A DNA stretch of 64,000 bases. Origin: Erinaceus europaeus (lineage: Eukaryota > Chordata > Mammalia > Eulipotyphla > Erinaceidae). The notes beneath the pieces were generated by a model. That model did not search any database. It saw only the letters and a program-made list of their open reading frames with translations, and was not told where the DNA came from. Positions 39,701 to 52,400 of this stretch are shown piece after piece (the first letter of the stretch is position 1; each line of letters begins with the position of its first letter). Both the position numbers and the translations under genes were made by a program. The stretch is taken from contig NC_080172.1 of the NCBI RefSeq assembly GCF_950295315.1, positions 115,027,735 to 115,091,734 on the forward strand, given 5' to 3'.

Positions 39701-40381
39701 GCCTGACCCCCGTGTCCTCTTTTTTTAAAAAAATTTATTTTAAAATGAAAATATTGTCAAGACCATAGGATGAGAGGAGTACAGTTGCCACCACCAGAAC
39801 TCCGTATCCCATCCCCTCCCCTGACAGCTTTCCCATTCTCTATCCCTCTGGGAGTATGGACCCAGGGTCATTGTGGGATGCAGACGGTGGAAGGTCTGGC
39901 TTCTGTAATTGCTTCCTCGCTGAACATGGGTGTTGACAGGTGGATCCACACTCCCAGCCTGTCTCTCTCTTTCCCTAGTGGGGAAGGGCTCTGGGGAAGC
40001 GGAGCTCCAGGACACATTGGTGGGGTTGTCTGCCCAGGGAAGTCCAGTTGGCATCATCTTAGTATCTGGAACCTGGTGGCTGAAAAAGAGTTAAGATATA
40101 AAGCAGAATAAATTATTGCCTAATCATGAATGAAAAGTGTGTACTCTTATTTCCAACTTTGCTACTTACTTAGTTGAGTGTTTTGAAAAGTACTAATCTA
40201 AGCTCTAGCTTTTTCTGTCATTAGTTATCACCATAATCTCTTATTTTCAGTTATCTATGAATGGTCAAACCATTTATTTTATCATCTGCAGTTTGACATC
40301 TGTGAGTCTATAAATTGAGAAATCTCTTCAGACATACTTTTATTTTGGAGAATTATCCAAAGTTGTATTTGGGCATGTGAC

Positions 40382-40412
<31 letters not shown>

Positions 40413-43400
40413 GGTGCTCTGCCAGCACTACAAATCCACTCCTGGAGGCCATTTTTCCATTTTATTGGATAGGACCTGGAACTGGAACCCCTGTCTTTGC
40501 ACTTAGTACTATGTGCACTTAACCAGCTACACCACCACCTGACCCCAGGGCATGTGACTGCATTCTCATGAACTTTTAAGCAGAGTGATTGTTTTGTTCT
40601 AAGAACTCTTCCTGGCTAATATGGACCTGTTTTGATAACCATGATCTCTTATTTTCAGTTGATCTTGAGCGTTCTCTAAAGAACCCAGCAGCTAGCTCTT
40701 TACTCACGTCCCTATGCCTCAGGTTCTGATCACTGGCATCTGAGCCATACAGAGACTCAGATAATTACAGAGCTTCCTCTGTAGTATATGACTCAGGCTC
40801 TCATTGTTAATGAGCAACTTCTGCTGTTCAAGTGTCTGTTTTCATGAGTAACCTAAGACCTCTTTCCACCTACTGAGTGAGTGTCACTTGTGATTGTAGA
40901 TTTAGAGGCTTTGAAAATGGGAGTATTCCTCAGAGAGTCTAATCCAGGTGTGGTGTTTTCGATGCGTTTTCACAAAGCAGTTCACATACTAAGGAGTCCC
41001 AAGTTCTGAGTATGATAAACTACTACTGCCATGCTTATCAGTCACCACCGTTGCTTCAGTTAGATGTACTTATATTCAGAACTGTATATTTTAAATCATG
41101 TTTTGAAAACTTGATTTTTTTTTAAATCACCCTGCCCCTCCTCTGGGGCCTTAGACGTGTGCACTATTGTCAAGTTACATCCCGGATCCAATATTCACTC
41201 TGTAGCTTTAGACCAGGGGAGAAATAGTAAACAGGACTCCACCACCCAATTCCGTGGTGTCATTGCAATGGTTGGGACTGCCCTTGGCGCTCCCATGTGG
41301 TTCTAGGGCGTAAACTCAGCCCTCACATGTGGATGGCAAGTGCTACTGCCAAACCGCTGTGTTGACCCCTCTTAGTATTGTTGTTTTTTTTTTTAACCCC
41401 TCTTATTGTTTTTAATTTCAGATGTTAATACATATTTAAAAAAAATATTTACTCCCTTTTGTTACCCATGTTGTTTTTATTGTTGTAATTATTATTGTTG
41501 TTGTTATTGATGTTGTTGTCAGATAGGACAGAGAGAAATGGAGAGAGGAGGGGGAGAGAAAGATTCTAACCTGCAGACCTGCTTCACCGCCTGTGAAGTG
41601 ACTCCCCCGCAGGTGGGGAGCCGGGGGCTCGAACCGGGATCTTTATACCAGTCCTTGCACTCTGGGCCACGTTTGCTTAACCCGCTGTGCTACCGCCTGA
41701 CTCCCGTTATACATACACATACACATATATATATGAAAAAATTTAATTTCATTTATTTATTTTCCTTTTGTTGCCTTTGTCTTTTTATTGTTGCTGTTAT
41801 TGATGTCATCATTGTTGGATAGGACAGAGAGAAATAGAGAGAGGAGGGGAGGACAGAGGGGGAGAGAAAGACAGACACCCGCAGACCTGCTTCACCGCCT
41901 GTGAAGCGACTCCCCTGCAGGTGGGGAGCCGGGGGCTCGAACTGGGATCCTTAAGCCGGTTCTTGAGCTTTGTGCCATGTGCATTTAACCCGCTGTGCTA
42001 CCGCCCGACTCCCCATTACATATGTTTTTAAAAGATCTGCCCCTAGTAAAAATTTTATATGTTGCAAAAGGGAATTGCTTAGGATTTTGTTAAAACAGGC
42101 TGTCCTTTATTTATTTTTTTTTACAAATCTCTGTTTTCTGCTTAAATTCTTTTTTAAATCTCTTATAATAATTATTGGATATATATGTAGAGAGGAATTG
42201 AGAAGGGGGGAGGTAGAGAAAAGGAAGGAGACAGACACCTGAGCCCTGCTTCACCACTCATGAAGCTTTTCCCCTGCAGGTGGGGGCTGTGGGCTTGAGC
42301 CCAGGTCCTTGCGCTCTGTCCCGTGTGTGCTTAGCCAGGTGCACCATCACCTGGTCCTCAGAATGAACAAGTGTTCTGGTTTTAAAATTTTGACTTGCTT
42401 CTTCAAAGAACTTCATATAGGAAAGATTTCATGATTTGTGACTACAAATGCAGGGTGTTTTTGTTGTTGTTGTTGTTGTTTGTTTTTTACTTACAGTTTG
42501 TAGTATCACAATATACAATAAATATTAAGTTATTAAGAAAACTACTTTGGGGGAATATGAGTATTTCAAGAAATACTTGATTGTCAGCGAAGTTGTGATG
42601 TACTTTTCTATGCAAAAATGTGTCATGACATTCCTTGACAACCCAATATATACATCATATGGACTCGATTTGTTCTGTCATGTCACTCAGTGGTGTGCAT
42701 TGACTTTTCAGGATATTGATATTAAGAAAGTAAATGGTGTCCCTCAATATGCATTCTTGCAATACTGTGATATCGCCAGCGTTTGTAAGGCTATTAAGAA
42801 GATGGATGGAGAGTATCTTGGGAACAATCGCCTCAAGGTAAGGCCGTCTGCGTAGGTTGTGCTGTTATAACATGTTGTGTTTGTAGCATGCGAAGTTTTT
42901 TCTTTTTTTACTTATTATTGGACAGAAACAGAGAAATTGAGAGGGGAGAGGGAGAGAGGCAAAGAGACACTTGCAGCCCTGCTTCACCACTCGTGAAGTT
43001 TCCCCCTGCAGGTGGGGACCAGGGGCTCGAACCCAGGTCCTTGTGCGCTGTAATGTGAGCACTTAACCAGGTGCGCCATCATCTGGCCGCAGATGTGGAG
43101 TTTTTTATGGAGATAGCTGATCACTTAACATAGCAGTAGTAAGGTAGGTAACCAGTACATCATCAGTCTAATCAGAATTGATACTTGCTTGGCCAGGAAA
43201 GATCACACTTTTGTAGATTTCCGTTCAATTTTAACTAAGTGGATCCTGCTTTAGAGATGTTGGTTTGATCAGAATCCTTCAAAAGAAGTGACTGTACTAA
43301 TAGAGATCCCGCTTTTATACTCAGCTGGGCTTCGGGAAGAGCATGCCCACAAACTGCGTGTGGCTAGATGGGCTTTCTGCAAGCGTGTCAGACCAGTACT

Positions 43401-46400
43401 TAACACGACATTTCTGCCGATACGGGCCGGTGCTGAAGGTAGGCAGAAAGTCTCAGTGACTTCTCCTCTCGGTGACATCTCCTCGGTGACTTCTCTTCTC
43501 AGTGACTTCTCGTCTCCTTTTCATGATGCCCCGCCCATGCTTTAGTCTCTGAAGCGTGTGTTGACTTTCCCCTCACAATCCAGATGTTAGAGAATGATCT
43601 TTCCCCAAATTTGGTCTATCGGTGTATAATGAGGGTTTTGAAAAACTATTTCTAATTAGCTTACCTACTTTTGAACATACTTTCGCATACCATTGTTAAA
43701 TAGCATTTAATTTAATTACACATTCACTTTTATATTAATGAAGTTAGGCTTCATTGTTTTTTCTTAAAGGACGTTTTTTAAATTTGTGATTAAAAGTGGT
43801 TTACAAGACTAAGATTACAGTATATACTTCAATATCACAACCCACACCAAGTTTCTGTGCATAATAATAATAAAAAAATAATCACAATAATCACAAGGTT
43901 CTCACATTCTTAGGGACAGTTCCATTTATATATACACATATATGTCTATATATTGATTTAGCAAGTTCATGTGTTTCCATTCTCTAGATTCTGTCTGTGG
44001 GTGACACCATCCAGTAGTTGTCTCTCACCTCTTCTTTTGCTAAGCATAATTACCTTTAGTTCCATTGATTTTTGTCCCAAAGGACACACTATCAAAATAT
44101 TTTTTTTAATTGCAGGGTAGTACTCCGTGGAGTATATATCCCATAACTTTTTTATCCAGTCAACTCTTGTTGGCCATTTAACTGCTTTCACTGTTTGGCT
44201 GCTGTGGCTAGTACAGCTGAGTATAGTGGTGCGTGTTCCCTTTGAATTAGGATCTTTCTGTGCGTTGGCTAAACACATTTACAGACATATGAAGAGGTAC
44301 TTCCACTTTGTGATTCAGCAGTGCCACTCCTAGACTTGAATTTTTGAAAAATTATGATGACTTCATTTAAAAGTATATTTGGGTAGACACAAATTGGGGG
44401 GGGGGCTGTGGGAAGGGGAGGAAAGAGACACCCCTGTAGCACTGCGTCATCACTCGGGAAGTCTTCCCACTGCAGGGAGGGGCTGGGAGCTTGAGCCTGG
44501 GTCCTTGTGCAGTGTAATGTCTGCATTCTACCAGATGAACTACCACCCAACCCTCAACTATGATATCTTTAAAGGAACAGTCACCCAGCAGACTGTTGGT
44601 CTTGTAGCATGTCCACAGGCATACAGGAAAGGAAGGAGTTTTGGACCACATTTCATTATGTGAAGGTGACCTTTTTAACTCCTTGAGAGCAAAGTCGTTT
44701 CTGTGGTCAGTATGTTGCATAACTTTGACATTCCATATGAGATGTAACTTTTGTTGAAAGCAAAATGCATGGTTTTTAAAAGATTCATTTTATCCCAGTT
44801 CGAGCCCGGGCTCCCCACCTGCAGGGGTCACTTCACAAGCGGTAAAGCAGGTCTGCAGGTGTCTGTCCAACAACAGTGACAGGAACAATAACAACAACAA
44901 TAAGCAACAAAAGGGAAATAATGGCCTCCAGGAGCAGTGGATTCATAGTGCAGGCACCGAGCTCCAGTAGTAGCCCTGGAGGCAAAAAAAAAAAAGATTC
45001 ATTTTATTTATTTGTATATGAGAGTGAGTTTCACACGAGACACAGAAGAGACACAAAACCAAAACACCATTCTGGTACACGCAGCAGGGACTGAACTGGG
45101 AGCCCCGGGAATGTAAAGCTGATGTTCTGCCAGTTAAGCTCTTTCCCAGCTGTGAGAAAAGCACATCTTAAACACTGAGTCAGTAGATAAAAATCTGGCA
45201 GCTTTAAAATAGAATTTTGGCATGATGCACAGAGGTGTGCTCCAGTGCTGTACTGTCTCCTTTCTCTATGAAAAACTGGCCAGGGAGTGGTGAGATTGTA
45301 CATGTATACACACACACGCACACGCACATACACACACGCACACGCAGGGAGAGACTATACTAATAACTAAAACTATTGATTTATTGTTCGTTTTCGTCTT
45401 TCTTTCAAGGTTATTGATTTCTTTATTCTAAATGAGAAAAAATGAGTTTAAATATAGCACAGATCTCAGCCAGTAAGCGAACTAAAATACAGAAAAGCAA
45501 AATAAAAGCACGGTACACCTAAAGTCACAACAACTGCAATGCTGAATAGTCTTTAGGCATTCTACTGACAGTACCGCACACACCCGCAGAGAAAGCCTGG
45601 GATTTGTCTCTAGTATATAGCGCGTAGACACATTTTACCTTGTCAGTTTTCTCGTCATATAGGGCCTTGTTGGGACTGACAGTAACAGAGGATAAGACTC
45701 TTACTTATCTTATAGGTGGTATTTGATCGTTTAAAAGGCATGGCCCTGGTTCTCTACAATGAAATTGAATATGCACAGGCGGCTGTCAAAGAGACCAAGG
45801 GGAGGAAAATTGGTGGAAATAAAGTCAAGGTGAGCAAATTACTCGACACACAGACAAACCAGACCGTATTCAGACCCAATGTCTCGATACTCGACATTAT
45901 GAGACTCAGGCATTGTGTGCCCACAGATTTTAAGGGAGGGTTTCATAATTTTGTACTTGGCTATTTAAGGTCACAGAGTATTGTAAACCATATCCACAGA
46001 ACCGACTTTAAAAATCTTGTCGTTTGGTGGTCCTGGAGATGGCGTAGTGGATAAGGCATTGGACTCTCAAGCAGGAGGTGCCGCGTTCAATCTCCGGCAG
46101 CACCTGGATGAGAGTGATATCTGGTTCCTTCTCTCTCTCTCTCTCCCCCCCCATCTTATTAATAAATAAATAAAATCTAAAAAAAAAATCTTGTCATTCC
46201 AACAAGCATACTTTTCTTTGACATCGGATGCTTATGTCTGTACTGTTGGTTCAGAATGGGCCACAGTCACCTCTGGGTATCTGCACACCCAGGAGTTGGA
46301 AGTATTGATCTTGTCAGTTTTCTGAATAGTCCTCTCTTCCTCTTCTTCCCTCCTCTTCTAAAGGGCTGGAGATTAATGGAAGCACGATCTTTTGCCTGGT

Positions 46401-49400
46401 GTTTTTAAAAAAAGTTTAGAAACATGGTATGGACTTCACTATAGTGATTAACCATAGCCATTTTATGCGGTGTTGGGGTTCGAAGCCAGTATCTCACACA
46501 TGCAAGGAATGCCTTCTACAGCTGGGCTGCCTCTCTAACCCCTAAAGTCACTTTTAAACCAAGGTTTCCTTAGAATCAAAAGAGAACTAGGGGCATCACT
46601 CCAGCATATGTGGTGCTGGGGATTCAGGACTGTACACATGCAAATCCTGTTCTCTGACACTAAGTCACCAGCCTAGCCACGGAAATGAGGTAGCACACAC
46701 TTTAGCCACCCTGAAGCCCACATTTGCATGAAGCTTAAATGTCTTTACATTTTAATTTTTTATATTTATTTATCCTTTTTGTTGCCCTTGTTGGTTTATT
46801 GTTGTAGTTATTATTGTTGTTATTGATGTCATCGCTGGATAGGACAGGGAAATCGAGAGAGGAAGGGAAGATGGGGAGAGGAAGACAGACATCTGCAGAC
46901 CTGCTTCACCGCTTGTGAAGCGACTCCCTTGCAGGTGGGGAGCCGGGGGCTCGAACCGGGATCCTTATACCGGTTCTTGCGCTTTGCGCCACCACCCGAC
47001 TCTGATGTGTTTACATTTTTATTTCATGTTCTGATTGTAGTTCCAGAAAATTGAAGCTTAACAGTGATCGGGTTCTGGAATATTTTCTTCTCTTTTTTTA
47101 TTTTAAAAAAGATTTACAAAAAGAAAAAAAAAATACGTATTCGTGTCACAATAGAGAGGCCCTAGAGCACACACTGCACCTCTGCTTCAGCATAAGTCAG
47201 GCAGGGCTCAAACGAGGGCCTAACATGTGCAGATTTGCACGTTACCCACTGAGCTGGGTTTTGTGACTTTAAATTGTAATTCTTACCAAAATTATGTAGC
47301 ATGTGAGAGTATTTCAGGTTACAGAATAAAATCTTATTGATACGGACATGCCGTATAATTGAGTTACATGACACTGGAGACTATGTTGAGAAGGGTCTTC
47401 AGATTGACAACGCTTTCTATTATTAAACTCTGAAATTTGTGTCAAATAGGTGCTTTTTTTTTTTTTTTTTTTTTTTAAAGGTGGATTTTGCAAACCGGGA
47501 AAGTCAGTTGGCTTTTTACCACTGTATGGAAAAATCCGGTCAAGATATCAGAGACTTCTATGAAATGTTAGCAGAAAGAAGGTATGCATTTAAACCTACT
47601 GCCATACTTGAGCTTCCCAATTTCTAGTACATAAAATGTGGGTTGGCTTAATTTTTATTTTTCACCCCTTATCTCTCCTCTCTTCCAAAGTATTGCTAGG
47701 TTTCCTTTTTATTCCCTAGAGACAGACAGGCTTATTTTCGTGAATCTGATTTTTATATTGCCTATGGGAATTTGGATAACCTACATTCATGACTTACCGG
47801 TTGCCCTGCAGTTTGAAAGAATAATTTTCTCAGATTATAGTTTGTACTATTTCTTATAATATGTACAATATGTAATTTATTGAATAGAGACAGAGACAGT
47901 AAGAAGGGAAGAGAAGCTAGAGAGGGAATGAGAAAGAGAAATCTGCCACCAGGCTTTACCGCTTGTGAGACTTCCCCTCCAGGCGGGGCTGGGGCTTGAA
48001 CCTGGGCTCTTGAGCATTATAACACACACACTTTACCAAGTGTGCCACTGCTCCACCCTTCATGACTTCATTATTCTGTTTACAAGGGGGAGACATGTGC
48101 AGCACTGCTTCACAACTTGTGAAGTTTGCCCCCGGCAGCTGGGGACCAGGGGCTTGAACCCAGGTCTTCACACTTGATATTGTATATGCTCAGTTGGGCG
48201 CACTACCACCTGACCCCTAGGTTTATCTTATATATGTCATCTTTTTTCTCCTTGAAATAGTATAAATACTCTCTTGAAATATTATAATTATAAAGTACTA
48301 TAATACATAATATTTTATATTATATCGTCTTGAAATATAAATTTTTCAGAAGTACAGTTTTCATCTCTTCCCAGTGTGCTCCCAGACCTTATTCCCTACT
48401 GAACACCAGTATCCCTCCAGTTCCGTTGGATTGCCTCCTCCTCAAAGTGGAACACGGAAAACAAAAACAAAACAAACAGAAAACCCTGAATATGTCCTGC
48501 TAATATTTTCTAAGGTGTCTGTTGAGCTAGATCAGCTAATGAGCTTTTAGTGCTGCAGGTCTCTCTCTCTCTCTCACCCCCATCACTCTCAGTTTCTGGC
48601 TATCTTTATCCAATCAATAAAGATGATCAAAAAGAAATAAAAAAAAAACTTAGATGCTGTCATCTGTTCATTCTCTTTCCCTTTTCCCCTTTCTCATATG
48701 TCTCAGAGTTCCTTAAGTGATGTCTTTTTTTAGATTTTATTTATTGACATGAGGGGCGTGGTAGAGAGGGCACATGCAATGCTGGGGATTGAACTCAGAA
48801 CCTCATTCTCCCAAGCCCATTCATTGCTCTTGCCACTACACCACCTCATGGGGGCGATATAGTAAAGATTTGTTGTGAGAGAGGGAGAGGGAGAGGGAGA
48901 GGGATAGGTTTGAGTGTGTGTGTTGGGGGGTGAGGGGCTGCCACAACCAATACTGAACCTCATGCTAAAAAGACCAGTGCTTCGTCTACTGTGTCACTTT
49001 CTGGGCTGCTCATTTTTATTCTCTATTTTCAGTGGTTACTTTAAAGAGAAAAAAAAAATCAATAGAGCTAAGGTATTTGAGTTAAATAAACTAGTGAAGT
49101 CTGTCTGTCTTCCTCCTTCCCTCTGTCTTGACTAAGTTACTAAACTCGAGGCGTGCTTGCTAGTCATGTCTTCATAGAATTGGCCTTCTAGCCAAATGCC
49201 CTGCTCTTAGTAGTCGGATGTGAATAGCAGCTATATTACAAGACGCTGTAGGTCTAACTAATCATTAAATCACAACAAAGCTTTGTCGACGCAGGACTTT
49301 GTAAGTGCTAAGGAAATAAAATAACAGTATATTCTTTTCTTTCCAGAGAAGAACGGAGGGGATCTTATGACTATAGCCAAGATCGTCCCTATTATGAGAA

Positions 49401-52400
49401 TGTTCGCACACCAGGCACATATCCTGAGGATGCCAGGCGGGACTATCCAGCTCGAGGGAGAGAATTTTATTCCGAGTGGGAAACTTACCAAGGGGACTAC
49501 TATGAATCACGATATTACGAGGATCCTCGGGAATACAGGGATTACAGGAATGATCCTTATGAACAAGATATTCGGGAATACAGCTACAGGCAAAGGGAAC
49601 GAGAACGGGAACGCGAAAGATTTGAGCCTGAGCGGGACAGAGACCACGAGAGGCGGCCAATTGAGCGCAGTCAGAGTCCGGTGCATTTGCGCCGCCCGCA
49701 GAGCCCCGGAGCCTCCCCCTCCCAGTCAGAGAGATTGCCCAGTGATTCTGAGAGGAGACTTTACAGCCGGTCCTCTGACCGCAGCGGCAGTTGTAGCTCC
49801 CTTTCCCCACCAAGATACGAGAAGCCCGAGAAGTCCCGTTTGGAACGCTATACAAAGAATGAAAAGACAGATAAAGAGCGCACCTTTGATCCCGAGAGAG
49901 TCGAAAGAGAGAGACGCTTAATAAGGAAGGAAAAGGACAAAACTGACAAGCAGAAACGAAAAGGGAAAGTTCTTTCTCCCAGTTCTCAGTCTTCAGAAAC
50001 TGATCAAGAAATTGAAAGAGAACCGAGTCCTGAAAAACCAAGGAGTTCTAATAAACTGAACAGAGGAGAAAAAGCCGATAAAGAAGGAGCAGCAAGAAAT
50101 CGCCTGGACCTCATGCCTTGTGTGGTGTTGACTCGAGTGAAAGAAAAGGAGGGGAAACTTATTGACCATGCTCCCGTGGAAAAGCTGAAAGCCAGACTGG
50201 ATAGCGACACTGCCAAGCCTTCTGCTTTAGACCAGAAACTTCAGAGCTCTCAGGCTGAACCTGCTAAATCCGATCTGTCCAAGCTAGAATGTGTGCGGCT
50301 GAAAGCGGCAAAGGAAAAAGGCCTGTCAGGCCACGTAGAAACAACGGTAGACAAGGAGGGTAGACTGAAGCCCAGGAAGCACCTGAAACCTGAGCAGGCT
50401 GCTGAGGGAGCAAGTGCTGTGGATCTGGAGAAGCTGGAAGCAAGGAAAAGGCGTTTTGCAGATTCCAGTTTAAAAGAACGGCAGAAAGCAGAAGTCAAGA
50501 AAAGTAGTCCAGAGATGGAGGATGCACGGGCGCTTTTCAAAAAGCAGCCCGACATGCCGCCCAGAGAGGCCATCCTGCTGAGGGAAGGCGAGTCTGAGAA
50601 AAAGCCCGTGAGGAAAGAGATTCTTAAAAGAGAATCTAAAAAAGTCAAACTAGACAGACTGAATGCGGTTTCCAGCCCCAAAGACTGTCAGGAGCTTGCC
50701 AGTGTTTCTGGTGGGACTGGCTCAAGGCCCAACACAGACCTTCAAGGGAGGCTGGGAGAATCAGCAGGTGAATCTGTGGAAAATCAAGAAACCCAATCGA
50801 AAAAACCTGTTTCGGCCAAACCACAGCCTAAGCAGCTGCAGCTATTAGATGATCAAGGGCCAGAGAAAGAAGAGACCAGGAAAAACCACTGCAGCGTCCG
50901 TGATGAGACACTGGAAGGCAAATCAGCCCAGGAGAAAACACATTCAGCAAACACCGAAGAAAAAATTGGCATCGATATTGATCACACACAGAGTTACCGA
51001 AAACAAATGGAGCAGAGTCGTCGAAAACAGCAGATGGAGATGGAAATAGCCAAGTCTGAGAAGTTTGGCAGTCCCAAAAAAGACATAGATGACTACGAAA
51101 GACGTAGTCTTGTTCATGAGGTGGGCAAGCCCCCTCAAGACGTCACCGATGACTCTCCTCCCAGCAAGAAGAGAAGAGCGGACCACGTTGACTTTGATGC
51201 CTGTACCAAGAGAGAGAGGAATTACAGAAGTTCACGCCAAATTAGTGAAGATTCTGAGAGGACTGGTGCTTCTCCCAGTGTCCGACATGGATCTTTCCAT
51301 GAAGATGATGAGCCCATAAGCTCTCCTAGGCTAATTCCAGTCAAAGAACCGCCTAAGGTAGACGATAAAGGTCTTCTCCCCTATTCCCACCTGACCGTCA
51401 GAGAAGACTCTTTAAAATTTAATCCTTATGATTCCAGCAGGAGAGAGCAGATGGCAGACATGGCTAAAATCAAGCTGTCTGTCATGAGTTCTGAAGACGA
51501 GCTGAGTCGGTGGGACTCGCAACTGAGACAGGATGCCGGCAGACTGGACGTGAGTTTCCCCAACAGCATAATTAAGAGAGACAGCCTTCGGAAGAGGTCT
51601 GTGCGTGATCTTGAGCCCGGGGAGGTGCCTTCGGATTCTGACGAAGATGGGGAGCACAAATCCCACTCGCCCAGAGCCTCTGTGCTCTGTGCAAACTCGC
51701 GCTTGTCTTTTTTATTGAGGGACAGGGAGGACAAGCTGCGCGAGCGAGATGAGAGGCTCTCCAGCTCTTTAGAAAGGAACAAATTTTATTCTTTTGCGCT
51801 GGATAAGACAATCACACCAGACACTAAAGCCTTGCTCGAACGAGCGAAATCCCTCTCTTCCTCTCGAGAAGAAAATTGGTCTTTCCTTGACTGGGACTCC
51901 CGATTTGCTAATTTCCGGAACAACAAGGATAAAGAAAAAGTGGACTCTGCGCCGAGACCCATTCCGTCCTGGTACATGAAAAAGAAGAAGATCCGGACTG
52001 ATTCAGAAGGCAAGATGGACGATAAAAAGGATGACCACAAAGAAGAAGAACAAGAACGGCAAGAATTATTTGCTTCCCGTTTTTTACACAGCTCCATCTT
52101 TGAACAGGACTCCAAGCGGCTGCAGCACCTAGAGAGAAAAGACGAGGACTCTGCCTTTGTGTCTGGGAGGCTCTACGGCAGGGGGCTGTGCGACGGGCTG
52201 AGCGGCGCCGCCGAGTCGCCTCAAGAGCCCGTCGTCCTCTTTCATAGCAGATTCGTGGAACTCACACGGATGCAGCAGAAAGAGAAGGAAAAAGACCCCA
52301 AACCCAGAGTCGCTGACAAGCCCGAAGACACAACAGAGGCGCATGCTAAGACCCGAGAGTCTACTTCTGAGAGGAAAGAAGCGGAACTGAAAACTCCGCC

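Larger units (their letters stand above)
37163..42711 (+). other. SPEN: SPEN intron 6
   Basis: Contains listed SINEs and one unidentified repeat-like block (39730-40110). 38091-38562, 38866-39371, 40111-40380, 40560-41434 and 42359-42711 look mostly unique; a weak SINE remnant may lie at 41220-41370. Confidence 0.88.
43439..45715 (+). other. SPEN: SPEN intron 8
   Basis: Begins with a short ladder of CTTCTC..GGTGACT repeats (43455-43510). Holds an old L1 fragment, three SINEs and an (AC)n run at about 45308-45345. 45351-45715 looks unique. Confidence 0.9.
45830..47480 (+). other. SPEN: SPEN intron 9
   Basis: SINE-B at 46027-46186, SINE-A at 46750-47001, an eroded SINE at 47095-47265, weak SINE remnants at 46440-46680, and a T23 tract at 47454-47476 directly before the exon 10 acceptor. 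Confidence 0.9.
47582..49346 (+). other. SPEN: SPEN intron 10
   Basis: SINE-C pieces at 47870-48057 and 48085-48217, a C tail at 48540-48650 and two B-like elements at 48725-49010. 47582-47869, 48218-48539 and 49011-49346 look unique. Confidence 0.9.
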
